DNA of 64,000 bases from the NCBI RefSeq assembly GCF_000017685.1, contig NC_010602.1:310001-374000 (forward strand), given 5' to 3'. Source of the DNA: Leptospira biflexa serovar Patoc strain 'Patoc 1 (Paris)'. Lineage in GTDB: Bacteria > Spirochaetota > Leptospiria > Leptospirales > Leptospiraceae. Positions 9,019 to 19,022 of this stretch are shown here, one piece after another. The position numbers and the translations under genes are program-made. Under the pieces are notes generated by a model, which was not told the origin of the DNA, did not search any database, and saw nothing but the letters and a program-made list of their open reading frames with translations. Every line of letters starts with the position of its first letter. Position 1 is the first letter of the stretch.

Positions 9019-9597
9019 TTACCAACTAACCCCTTTATTACCTCGAACTGCTAATTTTCGGTAAGATACTTTTTCTGACCAAACGGCAATGGTAGTTTCC
9101 ACTTCTACAAGTTCGATGTTGATCGACTGTTCTACAATTTTTTCACCGTTGGAAGTGAACATGTTTTCATTGATGTCACATCGAACAAAAAAGTTAGGAG
9201 ATTTGAGTTTCCCAATGGAAAGTCGATTGGATGTGAGACCAGACAAGCTGAACTGGATTTCGTTGAGTGATTGTTCTCTGTTTTTTGTACGGACTGTGTA
9301 AATTTTGTTTTTGATGAGTTTGGAAACAAACGCATTGTCAAAAAGTTCCGTTTGGATTTGTTCGGATGTATCGTTTCGCGTAGGGAAGTGTGCCACAAAA
9401 ACACCTTCTTCATGTGGGTTTTCTTTGAAGTACTCCCCAATTTGACCGGCTAATTTTTCGGCCGCTTTCACCAATTCTTGGCTTGTGAGTCCACCTGAGT
9501 CGGAGATATAATCATCAGCATTGTCGAGTCTTTTGGGACTGCTACTGCATTGGAATAAGAATCCTACTAAGAGAAAGGAGAATAGAATTTGTTTCAT
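9019..9597 (-). CDS. LpoB-like lipoprotein (penicillin-binding-protein activator family)
   Basis: The frame is open further upstream, but the ATG at 9597 is chosen because GAGG lies four bases before it and it yields a proper lipoprotein signal (MKQILFSFL..., lipobox FLFQCSS), giving 192 residues. The mature protein has an alpha/beta pattern of the LpoB/CsgG-like fold: a helix, a strand (GVFVAHF), a helix (IQTELFDNAFVSKLI), a strand (IYTVRT) and later strands (VRCDINENMF, NIELVEVET, AVWSEKVSY). LpoB activates the bifunctional synthase PBP1b in enterobacteria. Whether this homologue does so is inference. It is probably co-transcribed with the COG3014-like gene. Confidence 0.6.
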   Translation of the reverse strand: MKQILFSFLLVGFLFQCSSSPKRLDNADDYISDSGGLTSQELVKAAEKLAGQIGEYFKENPHEEGVFVAHFPTRNDTSEQIQTELFDNAFVSKLIKNKIYTVRTKNREQSLNEIQFSLSGLTSNRLSIGKLKSPNFFVRCDINENMFTSNGEKIVEQSINIELVEVETTIAVWSEKVSYRKLAVRGNKGVSW

Positions 9598-9632
9598 AAC
9601 CTCATTTATATGGGGGATCGAAACATGTCTTG

Positions 9633-10385
9633 TCAATTCCAAAAATCCGATTTCAATTCCTCGATTTTAGAACTGCGATAAAAAGTTTTTTCCTCTTCGG
9701 TCATTTCCTTCATTTCCCTTTCGTAGATCATCTCAACCACCTCTCGGTAAAACGAAGGGCTTTCCCAACTTTGGATGTCCCATTTTTCCTTTTGGTAAAG
9801 TTCCTCTTTTTTACGAAGGAAAATTGATTTCCGTTCTCGGGCATAGCTATAGGGATTTCTCTGAATGTAATCTTCCAAATAAGAGGATAAAATGACTGGT
9901 GGCGAAGTGGGGTGTTTGGGAAAAATGAGACCTCTTAAATCACTTGGAAAAATCTCTCCCTTGAGGCGATTTACGGCCGTTAGTTTTTCGTAGGAGGAAA
10001 GTGCCGGAGAAGTTTCCATTTCCAAACTTTTTTCTTTCCAGTTCATATAAGCGACATAGACAGCATAAAGCACATGGCCTCGTTCATCCGGATATTCTGT
10101 CAGTAGATGAAGGTAGGTTTGGTCCCTGTCACCTTTCCAGAGATAAGTTTCCTTTCCTCGTAAAGTTTCCAAAAAATCGCGCAGATCCTCCGGGTAACCT
10201 GGTCCTTTGAGAACCTCTGGGCGATTTTGTAACCTCTGCCAATAGATTTCCGATCGGGAATCGTAGGATGATTCTTTGGTGTCTTCCTTGTTTTTTTTCA
10301 GAAAAAGGATATAGACAAGACCACCAAGTAAGAAGGAGAGTAGAATCGAGATGAGTAAGATTGTGGTGGTTTTCTTTTTGTTCAT
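9633..10385 (-). CDS. Membrane-anchored protein of unknown function
   Basis: About 250 residues if started at the ATG at 10385; a second ATG lies two codons upstream at 10391. It has a short basic tail (MNKKKTTT), one membrane span ([20 protein letters not shown]) and an acidic/basic helical extracytoplasmic part. The helical layout, including a segment around GEIFPSDLRGLIFPK, faintly recalls lipase-specific foldase (Lif) proteins. No diagnostic motif was found, so no function is assigned. Its 5' end overlaps, head to head, the 5' end of the lipoprotein gene on the other strand by about 35 bases. The ribosome site is weak. Confidence 0.6.
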   Translation of the reverse strand: MNKKKTTTILLISILLSFLLGGLVYILFLKKNKEDTKESSYDSRSEIYWQRLQNRPEVLKGPGYPEDLRDFLETLRGKETYLWKGDRDQTYLHLLTEYPDERGHVLYAVYVAYMNWKEKSLEMETSPALSSYEKLTAVNRLKGEIFPSDLRGLIFPKHPTSPPVILSSYLEDYIQRNPYSYARERKSIFLRKKEELYQKEKWDIQSWESPSFYREVVEMIYEREMKEMTEEEKTFYRSSKIEELKSDFWN

Positions 10386-10866
10386 TGGCATTGTATTTAT
10401 GGATTTTGCCTGTACGAAAAAATCCAAAGAAGAATCCAATTCAGAACTTTTAAGTACGTTACTCTCTCAAGGGAGCCCCATCCAATCTGCTTGTCAAAGA
10501 TTTATTCTCACAGAATCAAATTGTGTGGCAGTCGCTGATGTGAGTGCGAATGTTTGTCCAGGTCTCATCTCAAGATTAAAAGCGCAAATCCTTCCACAAG
10601 AATTGAGTACAGACGCCGTTGCCGTTTTGTATTTTGATTGTTTTTCCAAAATCAACTTAACCTATAATCTAACAAAAGCATGTAACCAAAATTCATTTGC
10701 TTCCAATTCAGAATATAGAAGAGTCCAACGTACAGGCACTTCGAGTGCTGAAACTTCCTGGCAAGAAGCCATGAACCAATGTGGTTCATTAGAGAATTCC
10801 GTTCCACCCGTTGATTCGGGACTTCAGGACACTGATACCATTCTTGGATCAGATCCTTTCCAATGA
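10351..10866 (+). CDS. Cysteine-containing lipoprotein of unknown function
   Basis: 171 residues. The ATG at 10351 gives a hydrophobic signal segment and a lipobox ending in FMDFAC (Cys 21), with AAGGAG 12 bases upstream. The internal ATG at 10399 would remove the signal peptide. The mature part has six further cysteines (QSACQRF, SNCVA, NVCPG, FDCFSK, KACNQ, NQCGS), which suggests disulfides in the periplasm. The C-terminus is Ser/Asp-rich. It lies just upstream of nadA (19-base gap), so the two may share a message. The first 35 bases are also the start of the gene on the opposite strand. Confidence 0.7.
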   Translation: MSKIVVVFFLFIGIVFMDFACTKKSKEESNSELLSTLLSQGSPIQSACQRFILTESNCVAVADVSANVCPGLISRLKAQILPQELSTDAVAVLYFDCFSKINLTYNLTKACNQNSFASNSEYRRVQRTGTSSAETSWQEAMNQCGSLENSVPPVDSGLQDTDTILGSDPFQ

Positions 10867-10885
10867 ATGTTATAAGGAGATAAAA

Positions 10886-11872
10886 ATGTCACTCGTATCC
10901 AAAGACCAATTGGTCCAAAAATTAAAACCGATTTACCTTCCTCATGAAATTGAAGAACGAATCCTTCCCCTCGCAGAAGAAATAGGTCGTCTCAAAAAAG
11001 AAAAAAATGCTGTGATCCTTGGTCACAATTATATGACTCCGGATGTGTTTTGGGGAGTATCCGATATCATCGGAGATTCATTGTATCTTTCCAAAATGGC
11101 CAAAGAAACAACTGCGAATATGATTTTGTTCAACGGGGTTCATTTTATGGCGGAAACTGCCAAAATCCTTTCCCCGGAGAAAAAGGTTCTCATCGCAGAT
11201 CCAAAAGCTGGGTGTTCCTTAGCAGAATCCATCACTCGAGAGGATGTGAAGGTCTTGAAAGCGAAATACCCGGGTGTACCCGTTGTGACGTATGTCAACT
11301 GTTCGGCGGAAGTCAAAGCGGAAACAGATGTTTGTTGTACCTCTGCCAATGCCGTACAAATTGTGAATGCGGTCGAAGGGGATACGGTTATCTTTTTGCC
11401 TGATGAATATTTGGCTGGGAATGTTCGTAACCAAACCTCAAAAACCATCATCTCTCATCCTGGTCGGTGTATGGTGCACGAAATATACACTCCAGAAGAC
11501 ATCCGTTCCACAAAACGCCTGTTCCCTGGTGGTGTCACTGTCATCACTCACCCAGAATGCCATGAAGATGTAGTGAAAGAAGCTGATTTTTCTGGTTCAA
11601 CCTCTCAAATGGTGGATTTCATTCGGAACAGTAAAACGGACAAAATTATGCTTGTGACAGAGTGTTCGATGGGAGATAATTTACGGTCTGAATTCCCTGA
11701 AAAAGAATTTGTCTCCACCTGCCAAACCTGTCCTCATATGAAAAAAATTACTTTGGAAAAAGTAAGAGATGCCCTTTTGAAGGAACAGTTTGAAATCTTT
11801 TTGGACGAGGAAGTGATTCGCCTTGCCCAAAAATCTGTGAATCGTATGTTAGAGTTGAGTTATAAAAAATAA
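10886..11872 (+). CDS. nadA: Quinolinate synthase NadA
   Basis: Condenses iminoaspartate with dihydroxyacetone phosphate to quinolinate, the second step of de novo NAD synthesis, using a 4Fe-4S cluster. The ATG at 10886 is chosen over upstream in-frame starts because AAGGAG lies six bases before it, giving 328 residues. Diagnostic features: LGHNYM near residue 50, a [14 protein letters not shown] block with the first cluster Cys, [10 protein letters not shown] with the second, and CQTCPHM near residue 280 with the third. Neither nadB nor nadC is in the window. The gene ends one base before ispF. Confidence 0.95.
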   Translation: MSLVSKDQLVQKLKPIYLPHEIEERILPLAEEIGRLKKEKNAVILGHNYMTPDVFWGVSDIIGDSLYLSKMAKETTANMILFNGVHFMAETAKILSPEKKVLIADPKAGCSLAESITREDVKVLKAKYPGVPVVTYVNCSAEVKAETDVCCTSANAVQIVNAVEGDTVIFLPDEYLAGNVRNQTSKTIISHPGRCMVHEIYTPEDIRSTKRLFPGGVTVITHPECHEDVVKEADFSGSTSQMVDFIRNSKTDKIMLVTECSMGDNLRSEFPEKEFVSTCQTCPHMKKITLEKVRDALLKEQFEIFLDEEVIRLAQKSVNRMLELSYKK

Positions 11873-11873
11873 T

Positions 11874-12362
11874 ATGTTTAGAGTCGGAAACGGAATCGAT
11901 TTTCATAAATTAATCCATGAACCCTTTCGCCCCCTTGTGCTTGCGGGAGTTGAGATTAAATCAGAGTTTGCCTTTCTCGGTCATAGTGATGCTGATGTGA
12001 TTTTACATGCAGTGGCGGATGCGATTTTGGGTGCATTGTCACTCGGAGATATTGGCGTCCATTTCCCGGACACTGACCCGCAATACAAAAATATGAAATC
12101 CACTCGCATCATCGAAAAATGTTTGGAACTTGTGGCTGAGAAAAAATTCAAACTGATCAATGTGGACTGCACCTATGTGGGAGACCATCCAAAGATAAGT
12201 CCGATCCGAGCAGAACTCAATGCTTCCCTTGCAAATATCACCAAACTTCCGTTAGATTGTGTTTCAATCAAAGCAACCACCTCGGAAGGAATGGGAGCTT
12301 TGGGGAGAAGTGAGGGTGTGATGGTGATGGCAACTGTGCTCATCGAGAGTTTAAAAAAGTAA
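11874..12362 (+). CDS. ispF: 2-C-methyl-D-erythritol 2,4-cyclodiphosphate synthase IspF
   Basis: A 162-residue enzyme of the non-mevalonate isoprenoid pathway. It cyclises CDP-methylerythritol phosphate with loss of CMP and works as a trimer with Zn. Family hallmarks are all present: GIDFHKL (Asp and His metal ligands at residues 9 and 11), [19 protein letters not shown] with the third ligand, DIGVHFPD, and the C-terminal [14 protein letters not shown] loop. The length is normal. It is coupled to nadA (one-base gap) and converges on the next minus-strand gene. Confidence 0.97.
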   Translation: MFRVGNGIDFHKLIHEPFRPLVLAGVEIKSEFAFLGHSDADVILHAVADAILGALSLGDIGVHFPDTDPQYKNMKSTRIIEKCLELVAEKKFKLINVDCTYVGDHPKISPIRAELNASLANITKLPLDCVSIKATTSEGMGALGRSEGVMVMATVLIESLKK

Positions 12363-12364
12363 GT

Positions 12365-12820
12365 TTAGAATCGTTTTTCTTTCGAAGTGGCGATGTGATG
12401 TAGATCCGCCTTGCCAAAGAATAAAAATAAAAGTTTAGAAAGGAAATTGGGAGCCGGTTGGATTTCCAAAACTCCTTTCACGCGAACACCGTTCTCCGTC
12501 GGATCCAGTTGGTATGTCTCTTTGAGTACTTGGTAATGTTTGAATCCTGTTGTCTCAATTTGGAAAGAAATTGTCGGTGTATTTGTGACAGCGGTTGTTT
12601 TGCATTGCACTGTTTCCCCTAGGGATTTTGACTCCCATTCCTCGCCAAGGGTCGGCGGGCGAAAGGATTTCGGTTGGAAGGATTCGTATAAGATCTTTTG
12701 TGTTTGTTCGGGTTTTAATTTTACCTCCCAACTGTGTTCCAAACGACTTTCCTTTTGAGAAAGGACTGCGAAAAAAAACACAAAAACAAAGATTCCAAAT
12801 ACTCTTAGATACCAAATCAT
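12365..12820 (-). CDS. Exported or anchored beta-rich protein of unknown function
   Basis: The frame runs upstream to 12934, but the ATG at 12820 has GGAG four bases before it and begins with a hydrophobic segment (MIWYLRVFGIFVFVFFFAV), giving about 151 residues. After the anchor or signal come strands and helices: HSWEVKLKPEQTQKILYESF, then QCKTTAVT and SFQIETTGFKHYQVL. That order suggests a START/SRPBCC-like or similar fold, but this is a guess from pattern only. No cysteine lipobox. Its stop lies two bases from the stop of ispF. Confidence 0.6.
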   Translation of the reverse strand: MIWYLRVFGIFVFVFFFAVLSQKESRLEHSWEVKLKPEQTQKILYESFQPKSFRPPTLGEEWESKSLGETVQCKTTAVTNTPTISFQIETTGFKHYQVLKETYQLDPTENGVRVKGVLEIQPAPNFLSKLLFLFFGKADLHHIATSKEKRF

Positions 12821-12957
12821 ATCTCCATAGAAAAATCTATTGCCTAGGGATCGATTGAAATTTATTTTTCTCCTACCGAAGGGGAATCTTCGGGAGGGTT
12901 TAGCCACTGCATTCTGCAAGAGAAATATCATCAAAACGAGTATCGGGACTCATCCAA

Positions 12958-14943
12958 GTGTATGAGCGGGAAAACAATCTATCGATCCACACCAATCCTT
13001 TTCCTGAGATTTTAGATGATACCACCTACAATCGGATTCTAAAAGATCCCAATTATTGGATTTCGCAATCCCTTGAAGATAAAATCATCCAACAAATTTC
13101 CTTATCATTAGACATATCAGGAATTTTATACCATGTGGGGACAGAAGCACTCATCACCAATGCATACGATCTGTTACCACTTGATGATTCTAGAATTGAT
13201 TTAGTAGAAATGATCCATAGGTTGCCGATTTTAATTGGTCGCCTAACGAGAGCAGTTTACTTAAATGTAAAACCTATATCGGATCAACATTTTAAGTTTG
13301 TATTTGTTTATTTACCTGAATACCAAGAGAAGTGGTATGATGCCGTTTTTTTTCAAGGGATGTTGAATGGTTTAGCTCTACTCTTTGAACTCAAAGAGTT
13401 TCAGATCAGAATGACCAAAACAAAACTTTTTGGGATTCACGTTTCACACAAAGAGCTGGGAGAAGGTATCCAATTTGGATCTGATGCCAATGAATATGAA
13501 TTAGAATGGTCGGACGATAATTTGTATTTGTCTAGGTCTCACCTAACAAAGGAAAATGTTTCTTCGCGCCATCGAGTGATGGTCACTTCACGTTCCGAAA
13601 CTGAATTGGAAGAAATGTCCATCGTGGATGTGAGAGATGTTGTTGGTAAATCCAGGGAACTTGCCATTGAAAATCGTGATTTAGAAGCCGCTGTCGAAGT
13701 GCTCAAATCATTCAAACAAGAGTTAGAAAAAAAACAACACTCCATGGCCAAAGACCTTCGTCTGGCAAAGAACATCCAAAAAGGTTTGATCCCCGAGATC
13801 ATTCCTGATTGGAATGGAATACAGTTTTGGACAGGTTTTAGTCCCATGCAAGAAGTGAGTGGAGATTATTATGATTATTTTCCCTACCAAACAGATAAGT
13901 TAGGTGTTGCTGTTTGTGATGTGTCTGGGCATGGAGTGCCAGCCGCGTTTATCACTGCTTTATCCAAAATGTTATTTTCGAATTTTAAAAAACCAAAACC
14001 TTCGGAAACATTTAAACTCATCAATAGAGAACTTTTAGACTTAGTCAAACAACAAGGGTATACAACTTGTGTTTACCTTCTCATCCATTCCGATTATAAA
14101 GTATCGTACTCGATTGCTGGGCATCCAAGGCCTATCTTATTCAGACATCAGACAGGTAAGGCGGAAGTCTGTGAAGGCGACGGGACCTTCCTTGGAATGT
14201 TTCCTGATGCAGGGGACACTTACCGAGACTTTTACCTTCAATTGGAACCTGGCGATAAACTGTTTTTGTACACAGATGGTCTAACAGAAGCTGAGAATGA
14301 CCATGGACATGCATTTGGTGAAACAAAACTCATACAGCTCATAGAAGAAAATGCCAATGCCTCGATCCAGGAAACAGTTGAGCTCATCATGAACCACCAC
14401 CGTGAATTTACGATGGGAACTGATGCGATGGATGATATTACCTTACTTGGTCTACAGTTATCTCCTAAATTAGAAGAATTTAATGTGATTAAGTCAGAAG
14501 GGGATAAAGCATACCATTCAAAAGACTATCCATCGGCGGTTGTTTCCTACGAAAAAGCCCATCAGATTTTACCAAGAGAACTGAATACACAACTCAATTA
14601 TGGTAAGGCATTGGCATACAGTGGCGATTTCGAAAAGGCCATTAGTATGCTTGAATCGTATAATAAGTTCAAAACCAATCATTTTAAATCACATGCAATT
14701 TTGGGTTATTGTTATTACCAAATGGAACAATATGAAAAAGCGGAGTTAGAATGGAAAAAAGCCTATTCAATCAATGATTCCAACCTCTCTAACTTGTATA
14801 ACTTAGCGCAATTGTATCGTAAATTGAATCAAAAACAAAAAATGAAAGATGTGATCGATAAGATGAAACACATCGAATTTACCTATCTACATATCCTTCC
14901 ACTGGAAAAAAAGTGGGAGTCTTTGCCCAATGAAATCAATTAA
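12958..14943 (+). CDS. SpoIIE-type PP2C phosphatase with coiled coil and TPR repeats
   Basis: 661 residues in three parts. Residues 1-225 form an N-terminal domain I do not recognise. Residues about 225-265 form a coiled coil (ENRDLEAAVEVLKSFKQELEK) leading into RLAKNIQKGLIPE, typical of RsbU-like phosphatases. The SpoIIE PP2C domain (about 265-500) has metal-binding blocks EVSGDYYD, CDVSGHGVPAAF, LYTDGLTEA and DDITLLGL. TPR-like repeats end the protein (about 505-640). Such enzymes dephosphorylate anti-sigma-factor antagonists in partner-switching pathways. The start appears to be GTG with a weak ribosome site, since no ATG follows for about 80 codons. It overlaps the next gene by 14 bases. 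Confidence 0.85.
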   Translation: MYERENNLSIHTNPFPEILDDTTYNRILKDPNYWISQSLEDKIIQQISLSLDISGILYHVGTEALITNAYDLLPLDDSRIDLVEMIHRLPILIGRLTRAVYLNVKPISDQHFKFVFVYLPEYQEKWYDAVFFQGMLNGLALLFELKEFQIRMTKTKLFGIHVSHKELGEGIQFGSDANEYELEWSDDNLYLSRSHLTKENVSSRHRVMVTSRSETELEEMSIVDVRDVVGKSRELAIENRDLEAAVEVLKSFKQELEKKQHSMAKDLRLAKNIQKGLIPEIIPDWNGIQFWTGFSPMQEVSGDYYDYFPYQTDKLGVAVCDVSGHGVPAAFITALSKMLFSNFKKPKPSETFKLINRELLDLVKQQGYTTCVYLLIHSDYKVSYSIAGHPRPILFRHQTGKAEVCEGDGTFLGMFPDAGDTYRDFYLQLEPGDKLFLYTDGLTEAENDHGHAFGETKLIQLIEENANASIQETVELIMNHHREFTMGTDAMDDITLLGLQLSPKLEEFNVIKSEGDKAYHSKDYPSAVVSYEKAHQILPRELNTQLNYGKALAYSGDFEKAISMLESYNKFKTNHFKSHAILGYCYYQMEQYEKAELEWKKAYSINDSNLSNLYNLAQLYRKLNQKQKMKDVIDKMKHIEFTYLHILPLEKKWESLPNEIN

Positions 14944-15976
14944 AATTATCCTGCTTTCACTATGTTTTTTCCATTTTAGTTTTCCAAAAGACCACAACTT
15001 CCATTCGGACTTTGGATTGGAGTGGTGTTACTTTGTTGGTCATATCAAAGCTGAATCAGGAAATTTATATGGATATGAACTATCTTTTTTTCGATTGAAA
15101 TTTTCTGATGGAGATAGTTGGAATCCAGAACTCTACCCAGTTCATTTTGCCATATCCGATCTTTCAAAAAAACGCCATTACACTTCTCAAACCATCAAAC
15201 GGAATTTAGGTGATCTTGCGGGAAATAAAGAGAATCGAATCTTTAGTGGAGAATATGAATTCCAAATTCTTTCCAAAGATCAATTTTTTATCAAAGCAAA
15301 ACCAAAATCAGGTGAAATTGCATTAGAGTTAAGTTTAGAGGGTAATGGAAACATTTTATCCCATGGAAAAGATGGAATTTCTATCAAATCAAAACGGAAT
15401 CCAAAAATATTTTCATATTACTATAGTTATCCGAGACTTAAAACGAAAGGGTCTTTGTGGATCGAAGGGAAAAAAGAATCTATACTTTCTGGGGATTCTT
15501 GGATGGATCACGAATGGAGTGAAAAAGCTTCTAAAAACATTCCAACTTTAGCAAAGGGTCAATCTGGTTGGGATTGGATTAGTTTGATGGATGACAAAGG
15601 TGGTGACTACGTTTTCTTTCGCTTTAGAGAATCATCCAAGGTAAGTCCTGAAATATTTGGAACCTATCGTGATGTAAGGGGGAAAGTCACTTACTGGAGT
15701 GATGTATCAGAGATTCAAATGGAACCAATGGGAATACCTTGGAAAAGTGAAAACACAAAAATTGAGTATCCTCTTCAATGGAAAATCAAATACCCTGGTG
15801 GAGAATGGATTGTATCTCCAATATTCAATGAACAAGAGTTTGATGGAAGTGATTCAACAAAAACCATCTATTGGGAAGGGGCTGTGAAGGCAGACGATCC
15901 AATTCAAAAAAAGTCAGCCAAAGGATATTTAGAATTGAAAGGTTATCAAAAGTCGAAAGACTGGTGGGAGTTCTAA
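14930..15976 (+). CDS. AttH/CrtC-like lipocalin-fold protein
   Basis: 348 residues with an N-terminal signal peptide (MKSIKIILLSLCFFHFSF). The mature protein matches the AttH/carotenoid 1,2-hydratase-like family: an early LEWCYFVGHI strand, YELSFFRLKF, then DSWMDHEWSEK and GWDWISLMDDKGGDYVFFRFR, the His/Trp-rich core blocks. Members adopt two lipocalin-like barrels and are thought to handle hydrophobic ligands. Hydratase activity is proven only for the carotenoid-pathway branch. GGGAG precedes the ATG, which sits inside the end of the phosphatase gene. The YejB-like permease starts three bases after its stop, so it probably serves that transport system. Confidence 0.75.
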   Translation: MKSIKIILLSLCFFHFSFPKDHNFHSDFGLEWCYFVGHIKAESGNLYGYELSFFRLKFSDGDSWNPELYPVHFAISDLSKKRHYTSQTIKRNLGDLAGNKENRIFSGEYEFQILSKDQFFIKAKPKSGEIALELSLEGNGNILSHGKDGISIKSKRNPKIFSYYYSYPRLKTKGSLWIEGKKESILSGDSWMDHEWSEKASKNIPTLAKGQSGWDWISLMDDKGGDYVFFRFRESSKVSPEIFGTYRDVRGKVTYWSDVSEIQMEPMGIPWKSENTKIEYPLQWKIKYPGGEWIVSPIFNEQEFDGSDSTKTIYWEGAVKADDPIQKKSAKGYLELKGYQKSKDWWEF

Positions 15977-15979
15977 ACC

Positions 15980-16990
15980 ATGTGGAAATATTTTTTAAAG
16001 CGTTTTCTTCTAATTTTTCCAACCTTACTTGGAATCACGTTTTTAGTCTTTTTGATCTCTCATTTTGCACCAGGTGGCCCACTCAATAGCGAAATTGCAA
16101 AACTGAAAGGATCGGCTAATTTAGCGGGTGCTTCCACCAAACAAATCTCCCAAGAGGAAATTGAACTCATCAAAAAGAGACTCCATTTAGACAAACCTGC
16201 ACCCATTGCCTATTTGTATTGGCTGAAACAAATTGTACAGTTTGATCTGGGTGAATCCCGACTCCATTCGCGAAAGGTTTCCGAACTCATCATTGAAAAA
16301 CTACCTGTCTCACTTTTTTTCGGATTGTCAGGTTTTTTTCTGACTTACCTTATCTGTATTCCTTTGGGAATCCAAAAGGCTTTAAAAGAAGGAAGTCGTT
16401 TTGATTTTATCACAAGTTTTATCATCTTTTTTACGTATTCCCTTCCAGTGTTTGCCTTTGCGATGTTACTTTTATACTTATTTGCTTCTGGCGAGGTGTT
16501 TTCATTTTTTCCACTTGGGCATGAAGTTTCCGATTTTTATGAGGACTTAAGTTTTATTGGGAAAGTTAAAGACCGATTGGCACATATGTTTTTGCCTGTG
16601 ATCTGTTATGTGGTCGGTAGTTTTGCTGTTTTGACATTACTGATGAAAAATAGTTTGCTTGATCAAATTGCAAAAGAATATGTACGAACGGCACTCTCAA
16701 AAGGATTAAGTTTTTCGGATGCTATCTTTCAACATGCTTTCCGAAATTCTCTCATACCGATCGCGACAGGATTTGGAAGTAATTTAACTTTAATATTTTC
16801 TGGTTCACTTTTCATTGAGTTGGTATTCAATATTGATGGAATGGGACTTCTCAGTTTTGAAGCTGTGCGCGAGAGGGATACTGACTTAATGATGGGCTTA
16901 TTACTTGCACAAAGTTTTTTAGGACTCATTGGTAAAATTGTCTCCGATTTTTGTTATATCATCATCGATCCGAGGATTGATTTCGAATGA
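15980..16990 (+). CDS. yejB: ABC transporter permease, YejB type
   Basis: 336-residue inner-membrane permease with six membrane spans and the EAA-type loop near residues 225-245 ([19 protein letters not shown]). It matches YejB closely: APGGP near residue 32, [26 protein letters not shown], and the C-terminal ending DPRIDFE. YejABEF takes up oligopeptides and microcin C in enterobacteria. A GGGAG site precedes the ATG. The stop overlaps the yejE start by four bases. No YejA-type binding protein is found nearby; the AttH-like lipocalin occupies the position next to the permeases instead. Confidence 0.85.
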   Translation: MWKYFLKRFLLIFPTLLGITFLVFLISHFAPGGPLNSEIAKLKGSANLAGASTKQISQEEIELIKKRLHLDKPAPIAYLYWLKQIVQFDLGESRLHSRKVSELIIEKLPVSLFFGLSGFFLTYLICIPLGIQKALKEGSRFDFITSFIIFFTYSLPVFAFAMLLLYLFASGEVFSFFPLGHEVSDFYEDLSFIGKVKDRLAHMFLPVICYVVGSFAVLTLLMKNSLLDQIAKEYVRTALSKGLSFSDAIFQHAFRNSLIPIATGFGSNLTLIFSGSLFIELVFNIDGMGLLSFEAVRERDTDLMMGLLLAQSFLGLIGKIVSDFCYIIIDPRIDFE

Positions 16991-18036
16991 AGTTTATATC
17001 AAATCCAGCAAACGTTCGTAAGTGGGAAAAATTCAAAAAGAATAAACGTGCCTATTATTCTATGTTGGTACTATTTTATACATACCTACTTTCTTTATTT
17101 TCCCCCATTCTCATCAATAATAAACCACTTTTGGTCCTGTTCGAAGGATCAGTCTCTTTTCCAATTGTTCAATTTTATCCAGAAACCAAATTTGGTGGCG
17201 TCAATTTAACGGAACCAAATTATAAAAAACTAAATCGTGAACCAAGATTTCAAAATTCAAACAATCAAATGATTTTTCCTCCGATTCCTTTTGGTGTGAA
17301 CGAAGACAATTTGGATAGTTTAGAGGAAGGCACCAATCCACCATCCAAACCCTCTCTTCGCCATTGGATGGGAACCGACGATCGTGGCCGCGATGTTTTT
17401 ACACGGATTGTGTATGGGTATCGATTAGCCATGACCTTTAGTTTGATTCTCATTGTTGTCGAGATTCTTCTCGCATCATTTATCGGGGGAGTGCAGGGTT
17501 ATTTTGTAGGTAGACTTGATTTGTTTTTACAAAGGATAATTGAAATTCTATCAGCGATTCCTTTTCTCTATCTAATTTTGATCATGGGTTCTTTTTTTGG
17601 AAGAGGGTTTATGGTTCTCATTGTTACCTATGGTTCCTTAAGTTGGATTGGTCTCAGTTATTATATGAGGGGAGAGTTTCTGAAACTCCGCAAACAGCAG
17701 TTTGTTGATGCGGCAAAGACATTGGGTGCATCCTCTTATTCGATTATTATGAGGCATTTATTACCAAACTCTCTCACACCACTGGTTACTTTTTTACCAT
17801 TTATTTTGATTTCAGCTATATCTGTTTTATCTGCATTGGACTTTTTGGGATATGGAATCCCTGCTCCCAATCCATCTTGGGGAGAACTCATTGGACAAGG
17901 GAGAGAAAGATTGACCGCTTGGTGGTTAATTACCTTTCCATCTGTTGCATTGTTTTTAACAATTTTGTTTTCAGCTTTTGTTGGGGAAGGATTACGAGAT
18001 GCCTTTGATCCAAAAGATAAGGTAGTTTACGAATGA
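16987..18036 (+). CDS. yejE: ABC transporter permease, YejE type
   Basis: 349-residue permease. As in YejE, the first membrane span is followed by a long periplasmic loop (about residues 38-125) containing YPETKFGG and a Pro-rich segment. Then comes the [21 protein letters not shown] entry to the transmembrane core typical of DppC/YejE. The coupling EAA loop is near residues 240-260 ([22 protein letters not shown]), and [20 protein letters not shown] follows. It overlaps both neighbours by four bases, so the permeases and first ATPase are translationally coupled. Confidence 0.85.
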   Translation: MKFISNPANVRKWEKFKKNKRAYYSMLVLFYTYLLSLFSPILINNKPLLVLFEGSVSFPIVQFYPETKFGGVNLTEPNYKKLNREPRFQNSNNQMIFPPIPFGVNEDNLDSLEEGTNPPSKPSLRHWMGTDDRGRDVFTRIVYGYRLAMTFSLILIVVEILLASFIGGVQGYFVGRLDLFLQRIIEILSAIPFLYLILIMGSFFGRGFMVLIVTYGSLSWIGLSYYMRGEFLKLRKQQFVDAAKTLGASSYSIIMRHLLPNSLTPLVTFLPFILISAISVLSALDFLGYGIPAPNPSWGELIGQGRERLTAWWLITFPSVALFLTILFSAFVGEGLRDAFDPKDKVVYE

Positions 18037-19022
18037 ATTCCAAAGAGAAAGCCATCGAAGTAAAAGACTTAAGTATCCATATCAAAACTGACGATGGTGT
18101 TTTACCCATTGTGAGTGGAATCAGCTTTCATTTAGAAAAAGGCGAAACCTTGGCACTTGTGGGAGAGTCTGGATGTGGAAAATCCATTACAAGTTTGGCA
18201 TTAACCAAATTATTGCCTTCCAATACCACTTTGTATCCAACGGGTTCGATTACATTTGAAGGTTCCGATTTGATGAAAGCTTCCAGCGAACACCTAAGAT
18301 CTGTTCGAGGAAAAGAAATTGCTTACGTATTCCAAGAACCTTTTACGTCTCTCAATCCATTACATAAGATTGGAATTCAATTGATTGAGAGTTTTTTATT
18401 ACATGGACTTGGTTCTAAGGAAGAGGCAGAAACAAAAGCAATTTATTTGTTGGAACGAGTTGGAATTACCGACGCCAAACAGAGACTCGATCAATACCCG
18501 AACCAATTTTCAGGTGGTATGTTACAAAGAGTTTGTATTGCAATGGCTCTTATGTGTGATCCTAAAATTTTAATCGCGGATGAACCTACTAGTGCCATTG
18601 ATGTCACCATCCAACTTCAATTAATAGAGTTGCTCAAAGAATTGAGAAAAGAACATGGAATGTCCGTTTTATTTATTTCTCATGATATTGGTTTAGTGAG
18701 TAATATTGCGGATCGAATTGCTGTGATGTATGCAGGAAAAATTGTTGAACAAGGAAGTGTGGATTTGGTGATCGATACTCCTAAACATCCTTACACACAA
18801 GCACTGATTTCCGCCTATCCAACGCATGAGAACATTGGTAAAAAACTCATAACCATTGACGGAATTGTTCCTTCACCTAAATCCTACCCTTCTGGTTGTC
18901 GATTTCATACTCGTTGCAAAGACAAATTAGAGATTTGTGATGTTAAAATACCAAATCCAAGTTTGGTGAGAGAATCTCAAATTGTAGAATGTTTTTTATT
19001 TGGAGGAAAGGAAAGTGCTTAA
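18033..19022 (+). CDS. Oligopeptide-type ABC transporter ATPase (DppD/OppD class)
   Basis: 329-residue ATPase: Walker A GESGCGKS near residue 47, Q-loop [11 protein letters not shown], signature FSGGMLQR, Walker [15 protein letters not shown], and H-loop ISHDIG. The C-terminal oligopeptide extension has CRFHTRC with four Cys (also EICD and VECF), which bind a 4Fe-4S cluster in some relatives. In YejF proteins the two ATPase halves are fused; here they are separate genes, with the second starting inside the end of this one. Confidence 0.9.
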   Translation: MNSKEKAIEVKDLSIHIKTDDGVLPIVSGISFHLEKGETLALVGESGCGKSITSLALTKLLPSNTTLYPTGSITFEGSDLMKASSEHLRSVRGKEIAYVFQEPFTSLNPLHKIGIQLIESFLLHGLGSKEEAETKAIYLLERVGITDAKQRLDQYPNQFSGGMLQRVCIAMALMCDPKILIADEPTSAIDVTIQLQLIELLKELRKEHGMSVLFISHDIGLVSNIADRIAVMYAGKIVEQGSVDLVIDTPKHPYTQALISAYPTHENIGKKLITIDGIVPSPKSYPSGCRFHTRCKDKLEICDVKIPNPSLVRESQIVECFLFGGKESA

